Origin: Isoetes taiwanensis
Taxonomy: Eukaryota; Streptophyta; Lycopodiopsida; Isoetales; Isoetaceae
DNA: 64,000 nucleotides
Assembly: GCA_021234155.1 (NCBI GenBank)
Contig: JAJEKV010000062.1
Span: forward strand, 1,284,602-1,348,601
Reading direction: 5' to 3'
The notes under the pieces were generated by a model, which saw only the letters and a list, made by a program, of their open reading frames with translations, made no database searches and had not been told where the DNA came from. Shown piece by piece: positions 24,945 to 36,965 of the stretch (the first letter of the stretch is position 1; each line of letters opens with the position of its first letter). The position numbers and the translations under genes are program-made.

Positions 24945-27900
24945 AGACAACCTTCAGACAATCAATTTATACACTTTCTGCAAGCAGAGGACCAACTGTC
25001 GGAGATTTTTGTCAAAGATTCAAGTTTCTTATTTGTTTCGGTCTTAGCTACATCTTAAATCTGTCAGATTCGTTTGAGATTGTGGCTCCTTTGATTACCA
25101 ATTTGTTTCGATCTTAGCTACATCTTAAAACTGTTAGATTTGTTTGAGATTCTGGATCCTTTGATTACCAATTTCCAGCTGGTTTCTCTAAGCAAGATTT
25201 CTTTGCTTGCTTCATCTGTATAGAAAGTGTGGATCATGGATCGTTGGTTATGAATGTGTTGTGCCTGTGATATTTGATGTTGCAGCACATGCCTTAAGAA
25301 CAGCAAGGTAAATATACTGGTATTCTTCGCCCCAGATATAATTGCATTTGATCGAATTATTTGAAAAGTATTTGACATTAAAGTTTGACACAACAGGCTA
25401 ACTTTTTTCTGTTGTGCAGAACCTTTGCAGTGTGTGGATCAATGTGTGGCTATGTTTCTGGATAGCGTGCGCTCTTATGCTAAGGTTGCACATATCTTGA
25501 GTCTCTGTTTTCCCTTGCAGGTCGGATTTGTCTTGCTGGGCCCCAATTTAGTGGACTGGAATTGTGCAGTTAGTGAATGTGTACAAGTTCCTGCACGTTC
25601 ATGCTTGCGCATCTGTGTATAACAAATCTGAGACCTATGCAGGCTGCTACATGCTCTTAGAGTACTTAGAAATCGAGGCTAAACACATCCGATAGCAGTT
25701 TGCTGAATATGTTGTAGCCGCATCCCTGGCTTCTTATGCCTTGCAAATGTATACATTGCTGCACTTTCATCTTTGCAGAAGTGTGTATAACGAAGCTGAG
25801 ACCTCTGCAACATGCTTTGTGCTGTTAAAGTACTTACAAAGTTTCTATAGAGTTTGCAAGAGAGTTTGCAAGAAGGCAATGAATCTGTGCTAAATCTGTT
25901 CTGTGTCTTCTGCATCTGCGGGGGCAACGCTGACCTTATATGCCATAATGAAACCTAATGTCTTTGACATGTCTTTGGAACCAGAAGCTACATTTGAATG
26001 CATGGATGTAAGTGGATGCAAGCTGTTGCCTTAGGCGTGGAGAGTGCAAGCTTCTTTTCGCTTTTTCTAAAAAGAATGGAAGCTCTTATCAATTTGAATT
26101 GCACTTTGATTATCGACACAGAATTTTGATCCTTTGCTATGACATTGGTCTTGTAGAAGCCAAAAGCGGAAGGTATATTGTTGAATGACATTGGCCACAA
26201 TTTTAAATGTTGGTCAACCATTCTCATCTGCCATTTTGGTAATATATCTGGATTGGACTGAGGGTGCTCTATTTTGTCTAATAATCGGGCCCCCAAGAGG
26301 AAAAAAATGTGGTCTAGTGTGTAATGTGCATCGAAACACAATAAATATGGCGATTCAACAAATACGTTGTGGTTGAACAATAAAGAGATGCTTGGCTATT
26401 AACTAATGCATGATAAGCTTCATAATTTTAAGATTTAAAGAGATTTGCCGGGACTTGCTTCACGATCGGATTATTACATATGGATTGCTTCTCCTGGACA
26501 AGATAGCAATATTGTTCCTACTATACTATATAATCCATAATAAACTTTAAACTATTAAGCTTTGATGGATTCCAAAACTTCTTTTTGTATCTCAGGAATT
26601 GACCTTGTGTAATTGATACGTTGTTTAGGATGTATATTCTTGCTTGCGTGAAAGGAATATTGATATGCCAAGCTACCTAGAAACAATGCGGTAATTCAAG
26701 TCAAAGATCCTAGAACATTTAAGAATATAGAATAGCATAGAAGTATGAACATAATGGAACTTAAGCAATTTTTATAAAATTAAATGGATCCATTCAAGGA
26801 ATCCATAATGAAACAATGGGATAATTTAGATCAAGTCTACTAGAACATAAGAAGTACCAACTTGAAGAATTTGAATAAAAAGTTTCAATAGACCAACGTG
26901 AAGAATTTGAAGGAATCTAGATATTACATACATTTTTTGTGGTTCTTACTATTTGAAAATTTAGAAGTCCTTCTTTGATTCATTAATGATTATGAATTTC
27001 ATAATGAAACAATTCCCACGACATTTGGTCATTCTATTTCTGTGGATGGAGAAGTTTTAGTAAACAATGGCGAGCCTCTAGGCTCTTTGGAGAATCCGAC
27101 GGCCAAGGAATTAGGGAGTGGGTGTGCAATGTAACATCTCAATTCCTGTTGCAAGATGGTCATTGAATGGCTATCAAGCAATGGATTTGGCTTAAACCTT
27201 CGTAACTTTGATCTAGATGCATATTCCCATTTGTGTGACAGGACAATTGAAATAATTGAGATGGCATAATGTAAAACAAGATGTTAACTAAAGGCATTAC
27301 TAGGTTCACCCTCTGTTGACAATAAATTAGTGGAGTTCTATGTACATTATAAATGCATAGTATTTAGTTTTTGGGTTGCCCCTAGAGGGGCAAACCCTCG
27401 ATTTATAATGGGTTTTGAGATTTATTAAAATGCCCTTAATCTTACTGTATTGTGGTTTCTGCCATAGCCAAGCTTACGTTCCTCATCATCAAGCTCAATT
27501 TTATATCTTTTGCCCCTGCCAACCTCAAACTATTCCTCAAACCGACTCTTCAAGTCTCTGGCCAGATTGTTCTCGCTTTTTTCGTCCCAATTCCTCCTTG
27601 GCTAGATTTTATCAAGGTAAAATCATGGTAGATAATGTGAATATCATTGATAATGTGCAAGATGATGACAGTTATTGAACTAGAAAAGCCAGAGGTAAAC
27701 TCCTTGAAAAATTGCATGAATTGCCACAAAATGAAATTGCTTAGGCAACAAGATTCTGCAGAGCAACTTATAGGATGGTTACATTATTCTAGTTCATGGA
27801 GATTAATAACATGAATATGGCAGAAGAACAGTTCTTATTTTATAAGAAATCTTACTATTATCACAGAGGTATAGCAGATATATACAGTACTCGATAACAT

Positions 27901-28740
27901 TTAATGGCAATATGCAATGCAAACAAATTGCTTAGCTCTTGAACTTGGGATTGGACTCATGCTATTACTTCACTCCCGAATTTATTGAAAATTTTTCCTT
28001 TCTTGACATATGTTCCTTCTGACCCAATTTTTGCAGTATCAGCTTGAGTACTTTAAATAGGTTGACTTCAATAACTACCACTCGGTACTTTGTACTATAA
28101 ATGTACCTTGACTTCTTATACTTTAGCCTGATATCTTGAACATATCGAGGACCTTGACTATTTATAATGAACAGAGCTTTGCTGTCTACTTTTAATTGCT
28201 GCATTCTAAAATTAAGACATGAAACTAGGCATCTAACTAATCAATAAATAAATGGAAATGCGGATGACAAAGATAGTCACCTAAAAAAATATCGTGCACC
28301 TCAACAACCAGTGCCTTCTCGCTTTTTACCTTTCAAAATTGTGTTCTTGCTAATTTCAATACTCAAGTAGCATCCTCTACTGACAAGTGTTAAGTAAAAA
28401 AGCTTTGTTTGTCATTTCTCTTGTAATCACCTTAAATGGTTGAGATTGGGACATTGAGTTGCATAAGATATTGTATGTGCTCCAACATTGATGTATGGAA
28501 TAACAATAGAACTCTGGCCTTTCCAAAACTAGAATAATGATTTTAGGGATCAAGGGTGAAATTCTTGTTAAAATCCTTGTTTTGATCTGCTAGATCTTGG
28601 TTTTTCGCTATGGCTATTTTTCTCCAATAGCAAGTACCATGTGCAATAATATGATCATTTTCATGCGAGGCCCGACATAGTAGCAAATCAAAAAGGCCGG
28701 ATGATGGGCGGATGATAATGGCAAGGATTCTTCTCTAGTA
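24945..28740. other. Unassigned AT-rich region
   Basis: Contains a 70-bp tandem pair at 25,031-25,170 and a roughly 175-bp imperfect repeat around GTGTGTATAAC at 25,612 and 25,782. Plausible acceptor sites (TTGTGCAG, CCTTGCAG) occur at about 25,418 and 25,520, suggesting exons near 25,419-25,483. Frames at 27,415-27,678 (plus) and 27,965-28,204 (minus) are open for about 80 codons but match nothing I know. No confident gene. Confidence 0.4.
25031..25170 (+). repeat. 70-bp tandem pair
   Basis: ATTTGTTTCGGTCTTAGCTA at 25,031 and ATTTGTTTCGATCTTAGCTA at 25,101 begin two nearly identical 70-bp units, ending at CCAATTTCC. Confidence 0.9.
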
Positions 28741-28787
28741 TGGTGTGTGTTGGGGTGGTATAGTAGACCAGGTATACATGTTCATAC

Positions 28788-28823
28788 ATGGTGTGGTATA
28801 TACACATGTTTATACCACACCAT
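28788..28823. repeat. Perfect 13-bp inverted repeat (hairpin)
   Basis: ATGGTGTGGTATA at 28,788-28,800 and its exact reverse complement at 28,811-28,823, with a 10-base loop. The surroundings are rich in further GGTATA words. Confidence 0.9.
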
Positions 28824-28848
28824 TGCACGTATGCAACATAATTAATTA

Positions 28849-29526
28849 CAATTTATGAATGCCTTCCTCTGCAAATGCACCCTCGACTTCTAATTACCAC
28901 ATCGGGGAAAGGCAGATCAAACTCCATTTCGTGGGTTCCACTTGCTTTGCGTTTCCAAGTCGCGACTTCTGGCCCACGTCCCAAGTGCAAAAGACCCAAA
29001 CTTGGGCGAAGCAAGGCCGAGCGAGGGATTCAACGGTCGGATGGGGAGGCAGAGCTCAGGAGGGTGGTCATTGGCGTAAAAGCCCCCAAGGGGGCTGCCA
29101 AGAAAGGCTGCCTCGAGAACATTTTTGGATTTTTGGGTCCCGCATCTTGGGGTCCTTACTTTGTCCTCTGCTGGCGTGCCTTACAAGGTCTGGCCTTGTT
29201 TGACTTGGGAAGGGGTCCCAATAGCTGCCCAAAATGGGCTGCCGAACCGCTCTAATGCTAACTCCTTGATCTTGTCCGGGAATTGAGAAAAATTGGCCTA
29301 TATGCCGGTGATGATTTAGAAAGCCAGGTGGCAAAAAATCATAATTTAATTACGTACTATGCATTAATTACAATTTATGAATGCCTTGCTCTTGCAAAAG
29401 TAGCCCTCGACTTCTAATTACCACGCGTCGGGAGGAGGCAGATCAAACTCCATTTCGTCGGTTACGCTTGCTTCATGTTTCCAAGTGCCGCTTCTTAGCT
29501 ATGTTCCAAGTGCAAAGACCAAAACT
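28849..29526 (+). repeat. Direct repeat pair, period 522 bp
   Basis: CAATTTATGAATGCCTT at 28,849 and 29,371 begins two copies matching for about 155 bp (to 28,998 and 29,526). The copies include CGACTTCTAATTACCAC and CAGATCAAACTCCATTTCGT. The GC-rich sequence after each copy diverges. No gene recognised. Confidence 0.8.
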
Positions 29527-29898
29527 AATCCCCAAAATGCAAATCCTTCAAGAACCTTGCAACTCACGGGGTTTATGCTTTGAAGTCCCTATCCTTGTCG
29601 GTTCGGCGGACCAGGACCAGCGTCCCGAAGTAGGGGGTGTTTGGCCTTGAGCACGGGCCCTAAAACCCTCCGGCGGCTTGCACCAAAAGTCCTCTCCGAA
29701 GGCCCGGTGCCGGATGGGCAACCTCCCTATCCGGGCCGTGATTTTCACTCTTTCATGCGTGCTACATGCTCTTTTATTACTAGAAAAAATAATTTCCTCA
29801 AGAACTATAGCTTGGGCGTTTTGAACATTATCTGACAATGAAGGATAGCTTTCTCATTGGAGATAGAGCATACACCTTCGAAATTTTTGATCGGATGT
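29527..29898. other. No gene recognised
   Basis: GC-rich to 29,750, then AT-rich. Open frames on both strands are about 60-95 codons and show no domain. Confidence 0.4.
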
Positions 29899-30165
29899 GG
29901 AAATCCTTCCTATTTTCCCCTTTTGTGGAAACCCTTCCTATTTTCCCATGGCATTGGAAAATAGGAAGGGGTTTATATTAAATTTTGAATTTTGGGGTGG
30001 CGTGCATATTTATGGCGTGCCCCATTAATGGCGACGTCCGTCTTGGCGTGGTCCATAAAGGAAGATTATAAATATTTAAAAAGGGGTGGAAACCCTTCCC
30101 ATTTTCCGTGGAAACCCTTTTGGTTTTCAAAATGAGAAATCCTTCCCATTTTCCACGGAAACCCT
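29899..30165. repeat. Direct and inverted CCTTCCYATTTTCC repeats
   Basis: TGGAAACCCTTCCTATTTTC-like words occur at about 29,899, 29,927, 30,089 and 30,127. A perfect 14-bp stem is formed by 29,933-29,946 and 29,956-29,969 with a 9-base loop. The cluster ends beside a poly-A run at 30,191-30,205. Confidence 0.85.
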
Positions 30166-30351
30166 TCAAAAATGGCACATAGCTTTTGAGGAAAAAAAAA
30201 AAAAAATTGGATTTGGTCGGCCTGTTCTTGCGATGTCGCCTTACTTACGAAAATTTGTTTCAAGTGATGCTTTGCCCTGCGAGATCGGGAGAAAGTAGAT
30301 TAGACATCGTAGAATATGTTTCCACAAAGATGGTGGCTGTTGGAGATGCGA

Positions 30352-30857
30352 TTAAGCGGACTTGCTTGTCAAAGGTAGAATATGAAAGGCCATGCAATTT
30401 TCATGTGCCCAAATTTGCCATTGTAATAAGCGATCTTTCAAACATGGCATTGGAATAAAGCGATCTCTTACTTGATGTTTGACAAATTTAGAAATGAAAC
30501 TGGTACTAACAATTGAATTTTCACTTGATTCAAGATCGTTGATGTAGCTCAGAGGGAGATTACGGAAGTTATGTCCAATTCTTTCTATTGTGCCATGTTG
30601 TGCCAATGCAAAGGTAGATTTTCGATTTTTTGTGTCTTTTTTTAAAACAAAGCGAGCTTGTGAGCCAAGAATTGAGGCGATTACATGTCGGATATTAAGT
30701 TTCCCCTTCTCTTGCAAATATTCCACGAGATGCTCAACAAAAAGCGTCATACACAGAATGTTGAATCTGTGACCACGATTTTTTCTATAAATGGCCCCGC
30801 AATATATCTCCGGCTCTCTTTGAACTAGCTCCACAAGGCTATCGAACAGAATCGGCT
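30352..30857 (-). CDS. Exon of unknown gene in D1
   Basis: Uninterrupted minus-strand frame of about 165 codons, the longest non-repetitive frame outside the Dof and LINE regions. Upstream on this strand TGCTTTAG precedes GAGCCGATTC, a good 3' splice acceptor, so the exon likely starts at 30,857. Blocks include ELVQREPEIYCGAIYRKN, LFVEHLVEYLQEKGKLNI and QARFVLKKDTKNRKSTF. The same blocks survive, frameshifted, in D2, which argues for real coding. I do not recognise the family and assign no function. Confidence 0.55.
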
Positions 30858-30904
30858 CCTAAAGCAATTTTGGTGACGAGCAAAAAAAAATTGCAATTAA
30901 AACC

Positions 30905-31195
30905 GTCACGGAATTGAACTCCAACTTAGGGTGTAACAAAATCTCTAGGAATAAGCGTCTTCGCCGAGAGATTAGCTTCTTGGATAAAACTCAATCACAA
31001 TTCTCGATCATGCCTCTCATGCATGGCGGTTTCTTAATGTCGGGGCTTTTCCAATCCACGGTAGGTTTCAGTTCTTCTACGCCTTCTAATGAATCAACTT
31101 GTAAAGACAACGATCTTCAAATGGTTTGTCTTAAGCCTCTTTTGTATCACGACCCACCAATATGAAGATCCAATATCCACCTTCTGTATCAAATC
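30905..31195 (-). pseudogene. Upstream exon of the same unknown gene in D1
   Basis: Minus-strand counterpart of D3 38,064-38,249, where an open frame contains DRDTKRLRQTIQDRCLIQVD and a run ending in MRGMIENCDWV. In D1 the frame is interrupted but the wording is recognisable. Order on the minus strand: this exon, an intron of about 50-100 bp containing AATTGCAATTTTT, then the 30,857-30,352 exon. Confidence 0.45.
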
Positions 31196-31305
31196 TAGTC
31201 GGAATACTCTTTGATTAAACCCGTTTGTATCTACCCTTTTCCTGATGCTCATTGAATCTGCATAGCATTTTTTTATTTTTAGTATCCACAGACCCTTTTT
31301 CTCTT

Positions 31306-31495
31306 CTATCTTGCTGCCATGTCACCATAAATTATACCATTTAAACTATTGAATGTTGGATGCTGATCTGCACTTGCGACTTGTCTAATGAGCATGATGA
31401 CCCCCCGATCCATGAAAAATTCAAAATTTTTCCACATGTTAGTCTTACCCATTAAATCTGCAGCTTCCTCTACGCAGCCAGATCTCACAACTAAT
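31306..31495 (-). pseudogene. Possible further upstream exon in D1
   Basis: Open minus-strand frame with RSGCVEEAADLMGK, also present in part at 38,520-38,580 in D3 (GSQRKPQLLMG). Shared wording suggests coding, but no family is evident. Confidence 0.3.
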
Positions 31496-31499
31496 CAAA

Positions 31500-32215
31500 C
31501 CTGCATATGCCAGATTTTGCAAAATGTAGAAATTAGTTAGTGGATTTAGATAGCATAAAATAGGGAATTTTTTTTCCACATTAACACAATCTAACTTGAG
31601 GTGATGCAAATTGTGTTTGTCGTAGCCTTGAGAACCAACATGAAGTAGGCTATGCATAACCAAACCTTAAACGGTGACATATTGTGCAATCAATAAGGTT
31701 GCAAATAAATTACAAAATGCCACGAGCATTAACAATTAAGAATCTTACTTGCTATGAGCTGCACCAAGGAATGTGGTCAAGTTAAACAACCCCAAAGGCT
31801 TATGCGGATCAGACCTCAAGATTGGCGCACAAGCTAATAGAGGGAGAAACTAGAATAAGCATTTGTGATGGCCTCCGACTTCAATTGCAAAAGGGCCAAT
31901 CGATTTAGAGGCGTGGCATAGACAAAAACTCAAATCATCTCGATAATAGACAAGCCCTATTTGTTTGAATTTACTTGAATTTGAAGGGGCCATTGCTTGA
32001 TCATATTAATTAGAGCCGAAGAACGGAGGAGAAAGAAAATAGAAGCAAAATATACATGTGCGTAATATGTTTCTTTTTGTTCTTTTTAATAGCACATCTT
32101 TTAAATTTATTTCTTGCATGAAGTCAAATATTCAAATATATGCCCTTCATTTTCCTATTTACGTAAAAAATTTGTAAGAAATCTTGTAGCAAATTGTTAT
32201 ATCAAGGCTTAGACT
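31500..32215. other. D1 tail, no gene seen
   Basis: AT-rich. It matches 38,580-39,300 (D3) and in part 35,262-35,540 (D2). Confidence 0.6.
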
Positions 32216-32220
32216 TCTCA

Positions 32221-32871
32221 CAGCGATTCGAGCAGATTTGCTTGTCAAGGTAGAATATGAAAGGCCATGCAATTTTCATGTGCCCAAATTTGCCATTGTA
32301 ATAAGAGAGCTTTCAAATATGGCATTGGAGTAAACGATCTCTTACTTGATGTTTGACAAATTTGGGAATGAAACTATTACTAACAATTCAAATTTTTAGG
32401 TTGATTGAAGATGTGTTGATGTAGCTCGAGGGAATTGCGAGAAGTTATGTTCAGTTCGAGTTTTTCGATTGTGCCATGTTGTGCTAACGTGAGGTAGATT
32501 TCTTCCATTTTTTGTATCTTTTATTAAAACAAAGCGAGTTTGTGAGCTAAAATTGAGCCCGGTATATGCGGATCTCAAGTTTCCCCTTCTCTTGCAAATA
32601 TTCCACGAGATGCTCAACAAAGCGCCATACGAGAATGTTGAATTACGTCACGATTTTTCTATGAATGGCCCCGAAATATCTCTTGACTCTCTTTGAACCA
32701 GCTCAACAAGGCTATGAGCGAGCAATCGGGTCCTAAAGCAATTTTGGGTGATCAACAAAAAGATTGCAATTAAAACTGCCTAAATCAAACTCCAAATCAA
32801 GTGTAACAAAGTTTCTAGGAATAAATGTCTTTGAGAGATTAGCTACGCCGGATAAAACTCAATCACAATTC
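32221..32871 (+). repeat. Segment D, copy D2 left part
   Basis: Matches D1 30,346-30,995, with the minus-strand exon frameshifted (LRSAYTGLNFSSQTRFVLIK portion visible). It stops inside the ACTCAATCACAATTCTC text, where LINE-1 copy C begins. The remainder of D resumes at 35,262. Confidence 0.8.
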
Positions 32872-34530
32872 TCATTGATCACATCTTCACACTCGGGGCC
32901 ACAGTGGGGGCGCGAGGAACCGTCGGGAGGACTTTATCTTCTTTTTTTGTGGACTTTGCAAAAGCTTTTCGACCACGGTACCTCGGGGAAAAGTTGTGGG
33001 CGAGATTGCACCATCGGGGGGCTTCTGTGGATGCGAGAGCGATTAATGTCTGAGGTATATGAGGCTACCGCGGACCGCATGCAAGGAAGGACAGTCATTT
33101 ACCCGGCAGCATTGGAGTTAGGCAAGGTTGTCCTCTCTCACCCACACTCTTTGGACTTTACATTGACCCGGTTGGAAGCCTAGCTTGCTGCCAATGGGGG
33201 GCGGTATCTGACTCTTGCACCGGGTCATCGGCGGCTCATCTATGCGGATGATGTGGACCTCTTGGCCCTTACACCGGAGGGCATGCGAGGCACACCTAGA
33301 TGCCACGGACACATTCTGCCGGCGATAGACATGCGTGTCAACACAGCGGACTAAGGTGGTCCACATCCTCCTCCGTCATCCGGCACCTCCGGCTCACTTA
33401 TCGGCGGATGATAGAGGTCACACCCGACTACAAGTACACGGGGGTGGAATTTCCGTCGTCAATGTATTGGGATGCATCCATTAAGCCCTGGGTGACCCTT
33501 GGGTTGGAAGGCGATATGCATAATGCAAAACAATAGTCCTGGGGCGAGTATTTTGTATGGTGGGGCCACCGATCACATTTGTTAGAACTTTGGTGGAGCA
33601 GTTCTTACGTATGGGGTCGAGGTGTGGGGCCCGGTGGTGTCTTTGGCGACTTGGAGCGACTTGGGAGGCAGGTCGAAGGCATTTTTGGCCGGGCACTTGG
33701 GGTCAAGCCCTTAGTTCCATATCGAGATCTTGTTGCGGGGAGGCGGGATTCATGCCCCTGCGGCATGCGACCCTCGATACACATTGTTTATTTCTAGAAG
33801 GTGGCCAGCATGGGCGACACTTCGGCTCCCGCCTTGGCTTGCTTGTGGCGATGAGCCATAGCGGCGGGGCTTGTTGGAAGGACAAAGAAAGCCCGGTGGT
33901 GGCGCTAGAGCGTAGCGCACATAGGTGCATCGGGTGCACCACGGCGCCCGGTCGGGATAGGTGAGGGGTACTTGGACTCTTGTTTCTGGGGAAGCTTCGG
34001 GGACCACAATGCTCGGAGCAGGTAAAGATGGCACACTACAAGCGGCACATAAACCCCACCCCGGTTGAGGCCCCTGGCTCTACTGCGTTCTCGGTTGCCC
34101 ATGAAGAAGCGCGGGATCGCCAGCGTCCATTGAGCGGGGGCCCACCATCTTCGGCTTGAGGCGGGCCGGTGGATTGGAGAGTCGCGCCGGGGCCGGGCTT
34201 TGTCGGTGTTGCCGCTAGGGGTTGTTGAGGATGAAAGCCATGCCTTCGAGCTGTCCCGGCCTATAGTCCCGGTCGGGCTCGCATCGCCCTCTTGGTGCGA
34301 CTTGGTCTACCTTGCCACGAGCTACTCGATGCAGCCGTCGGTTTGGTCCCTTGGCTCCTACCTCCGGGAGGTTTTGGATCTGTGGACTCCGGTTTTAAAA
34401 CATGATGTTAGATTATTTGAGATGGCCAAGCTAGGGATTTGATTGTGTCGAGGAAGGCGGCTTCCATATCAAGACCATATATCGTGAGCCGAGACTTTGA
34501 GAGAGTTCTAGTGGCTAGGCTATGTGTCTA
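32872..34530 (+). mobile_element. LINE-1 copy C, 5'-truncated
   Basis: Same family as the LINE at 44,060. Blocks: FVDFAKAF (32,947-32,970); IYADDVDLLALTPEGM (33,238-33,286), an intact YADD catalytic box; DYKYTGVEF (33,425-33,452); a middle region with RWGAR/GRALGVK-like coding; and the C-terminal EDESHAF motif (34,228-34,248) with YLREVLDLW. Everything 5' of the RT palm is missing, as expected for target-primed reverse transcription that stopped early. It is GC-rich compared with its D flanks. Frameshifts remain. Confidence 0.85.
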
Positions 34531-34578
34531 GCCTATACAAGATTGGCTGATCGGCGCATCCGACAATGCAATATTCTC

Positions 34579-34800
34579 TTTTTTTTTTTTTTTTTTTTGA
34601 TGGTAGGAGTATATTAAATGTAAATGTAAATGTAAATAAATAAATGTATTATTCTCTCGTAGGGTTAGACCCTCAGGTCCATGGCGGACCATGTTACATA
34701 CAAAACTATATAAAAATATAGATACATCAAACAAGGCCATTGGCCTCGAAGTTATCTACCAACTCATTCAGCTCAATTTTATTATTATAGATAAAAATTA
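34579..34800 (-). mobile_element. 3' end of a minus-strand retroelement
   Basis: T20 at 34,579-34,598, followed by (AAATGT)n and AATAAATAAATG words, reads on the minus strand as a 3' UTR ending in TACATTTACATTT and poly-A. The body is short and lacks a recognisable RT. Probably a 5'-truncated LINE tail. Confidence 0.55.
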
Positions 34801-34879
34801 ACAAAGAGCCCCCTCAATAGAGGCGGAATAGCAAAGCTATATATAACTTGCCCATAGAACTAGGTGTGAATGTACTACC

Positions 34880-35258
34880 AGAATACCTGCTCTTCTTCCC
34901 TGCATGTAAGTACTATAGGGAAATATCATCATTTTCTTCGTAGAGGCAACATCTTATTTTAATCTCGCATTTGGTTGTAAAGCTATTGAATTTGATCATA
35001 GTTTGAAGGAGCTCGTGGAAAATGGGCATTTGGCTTCTTTAGTATTACATTTTAATTGGGAAGATGTTATCTTGTAATCTTGGTTAGATAGAAGAAGAGG
35101 TTGAGAGAGGCTCATGTGTACTTTAGCTTCTGAGACATATTCGATCGGATGGAATCCTTTATGCGTAAACTATATCGATCCATGAGGGATCTTTGTATTG
35201 TATTGTAATTTTTCCTATCTGATCAATACAATAACTTCTTACCTTCAAAAAAAAAAGG
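34880..35258 (+). mobile_element. 3' end of a plus-strand retroelement
   Basis: Ends in TTGTATTGTATTGTAATTTT and ATCAATACAATAACTTCTTA followed by A10 at about 35,248-35,258, a typical plant LINE or cDNA 3' end. Directly after it segment D resumes. No coding domain identified. Confidence 0.5.
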
Positions 35259-35261
35259 AAG

Positions 35262-35790
35262 AAACAAGCTGATAGAGGAGAGAAACTAGAATAAGCATTT
35301 GTGATGACCTCCAACTTCAATTGCAAAAAGGGCCAATCGATTTAGAGACATGGCGTAGACAAAAACTCAAATCATCTCCACCGATAATAGAGCAAGCCTA
35401 ATTTGTTTGAATTTACTACTTGCCTCTTTTAAATTTATTTCTTTGCATGAAGTCAAATATTCAAATATATGCGCTTCATTTTCCTATTTACGTAGAAATC
35501 GTAAGAAATCTTGTAGCAAATTGTTATATCAAGGCCTAGACTTAAAATGGTGACACGATCTTCTCGGACATTCTGAAATATATATACGGGTCCACAATTA
35601 ATGATGATTTGAACCATAATGGGGGCAATGTGGCATTTTGAGAATAGATTATTGGTTTGGCATTGTGAAATAGATGTGATCTCTCATTGTAGCATATAGC
35701 TTCATGCTTTTCAAACATATGGTATAATGTTGAATATGTGAAATTTCTCCCCTATTACATCTTATTAACCTTGAGGATATTTAATGAATT
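35262..35790 (+). repeat. Segment D, copy D2 right part
   Basis: Matches D1 from 31,826 and D3 from 38,905 to 39,545. The D sequence between the two halves (equivalent to 30,996-31,825) is missing, so the interruption combined insertion with loss. Confidence 0.75.
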
Positions 35791-36047
35791 TCTCCCCTAT
35801 TCCTTACGTGGGCTGCAGCCCATCACGGGCACCAAGCACTAATAAGCGTAGCCGGGGTCAGCATCAAATCCACGATTGGCGGCACACAGGCGTGATTTCC
35901 ATCTGCGGATTTTTGGCTTTAGGGAATAACTAGCATCAAGTCAATGCAAGGCGTGAATTTTGCACCGCATCGGGCCGGTTAAGTCGGTTTTCTGGCTTTA
36001 GGGCATAACTAACATCAAGTCGGGCTCGCAGATAAGGTAACGTTGAA

Positions 36048-36228
36048 AAAAAAAACCATAAATCCACATGATGTAATGAAAAAAGATGTGGCTACAACGT
36101 AACACGGTCATCCCACATGGTCACCTTATATAGGACCACAGAAATAAGACCACGATCATCCCACAGATCACCTTATATAGACCACAATCATCTTATATAA
36201 GACCACGGTCACGACAAAGCAAAAGAAG
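36048..36228 (+). promoter_or_regulatory. Module 1 promoter, copy E
   Basis: A10, then CCATAAATCCACATGATG, repeated GGTCA(T)C words and three TTATATA elements. The last TATATAA is at 36,194-36,200, 35 bp before the ATG at 36,229. Confidence 0.55.
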
Positions 36229-36450
36229 ATGGCGAAGATGGCGAAGCCGGATCTTGTAAAAATTGTATGTTTATTATGGCAATGCTCTTTTCAGACCATA
36301 CGTCCGATAGAGACCATAGGAAATGTCATGTCATTTTTTTGGGCACTTCATTTTTCATCTCAGAAGGAGACCATAGGATATTTCATGTCATGTCATTTTT
36401 TTGGCGATACGAAATGTTATGTCATGCCAAGAATATTTCATTCATCATAA
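36229..36450 (+). CDS. Module 1 short ORF, copy E
   Basis: 73 codons from the ATG behind the TATA box. The start MAKMAKPDLVK matches MAKRDLVK of copy B. Downstream of about residue 11 the frame differs from B, so only one of the two is correct. No known domain. Confidence 0.4.
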   Translation: MAKMAKPDLVKIVCLLWQCSFQTIRPIETIGNVMSFFWALHFSSQKETIGYFMSCHFFGDTKCYVMPRIFHSS

Positions 36451-36574
36451 ACCCACATAATGTAATGACAAAAGTCTTGGCTAATATTGATATTAATCCA
36501 TAACGTAACATGGTCAAACAATGCCAGGAATATGCCGTTCATCGATGGCTCACAGATAAGGTAATGTTAAAAAA

Positions 36575-36965
36575 AAAATTGACCCACATAATTTAATGAC
36601 AAAAGACGTGGCTACAACATAACAGTTCATCCCACACGGTCACCTTATATGAGATCACGATCCGCGGTGAAGCAAAAGAAGATGCGAGATGGCGAGAAAA
36701 ATTTGGGCCTTCTTTGCAATGGAGTGATGTTTGAGAGAGAACCTTAAGATAATGAGACAAGCTCTTTGCATCGGAGGAAAATTGCAAATGGGTAAAAGCT
36801 TTGTACAATATAGCATGGGTTTCTCTTTGAAGCGTCGGCACAATAATAAGGTCCTCAAGGACAAGAATCCAAGCAGCGTTGGAACCTAGTCCGTCTTGTG
36901 TTTACGAGCTAATCGTGAGGAAAAAAAAAGAAGAGAAGCATCACACCTAAATGAAAAAACCCTAA
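36575..36965 (+). pseudogene. Module 2 with ORF, copy E
   Basis: Second A-rich run, TTATATGAGATC box, ATG at 36,682, then sequence matching the module 2 ORF (KSFVQYSM and SLKRRHNNKVLKDKN regions) with frameshifts. Confidence 0.5.

Larger units (their letters stand above)
30346..32215 (+). repeat. Segment D, copy D1
   Basis: The most complete copy of a segment also found at 32,221-32,871 plus 35,262-35,790 (D2) and 37,890-39,560 (D3). It carries antisense exons of an unknown gene and an AT-rich tail ending near AAGGCTTAGACTT. Confidence 0.85.

Noticed and set aside
28530-28580. Text AGGGTGAAATTCTTG resembling 18S rRNA
   Set aside because: Only about 15 bases agree and the surrounding sequence does not follow 18S rRNA.
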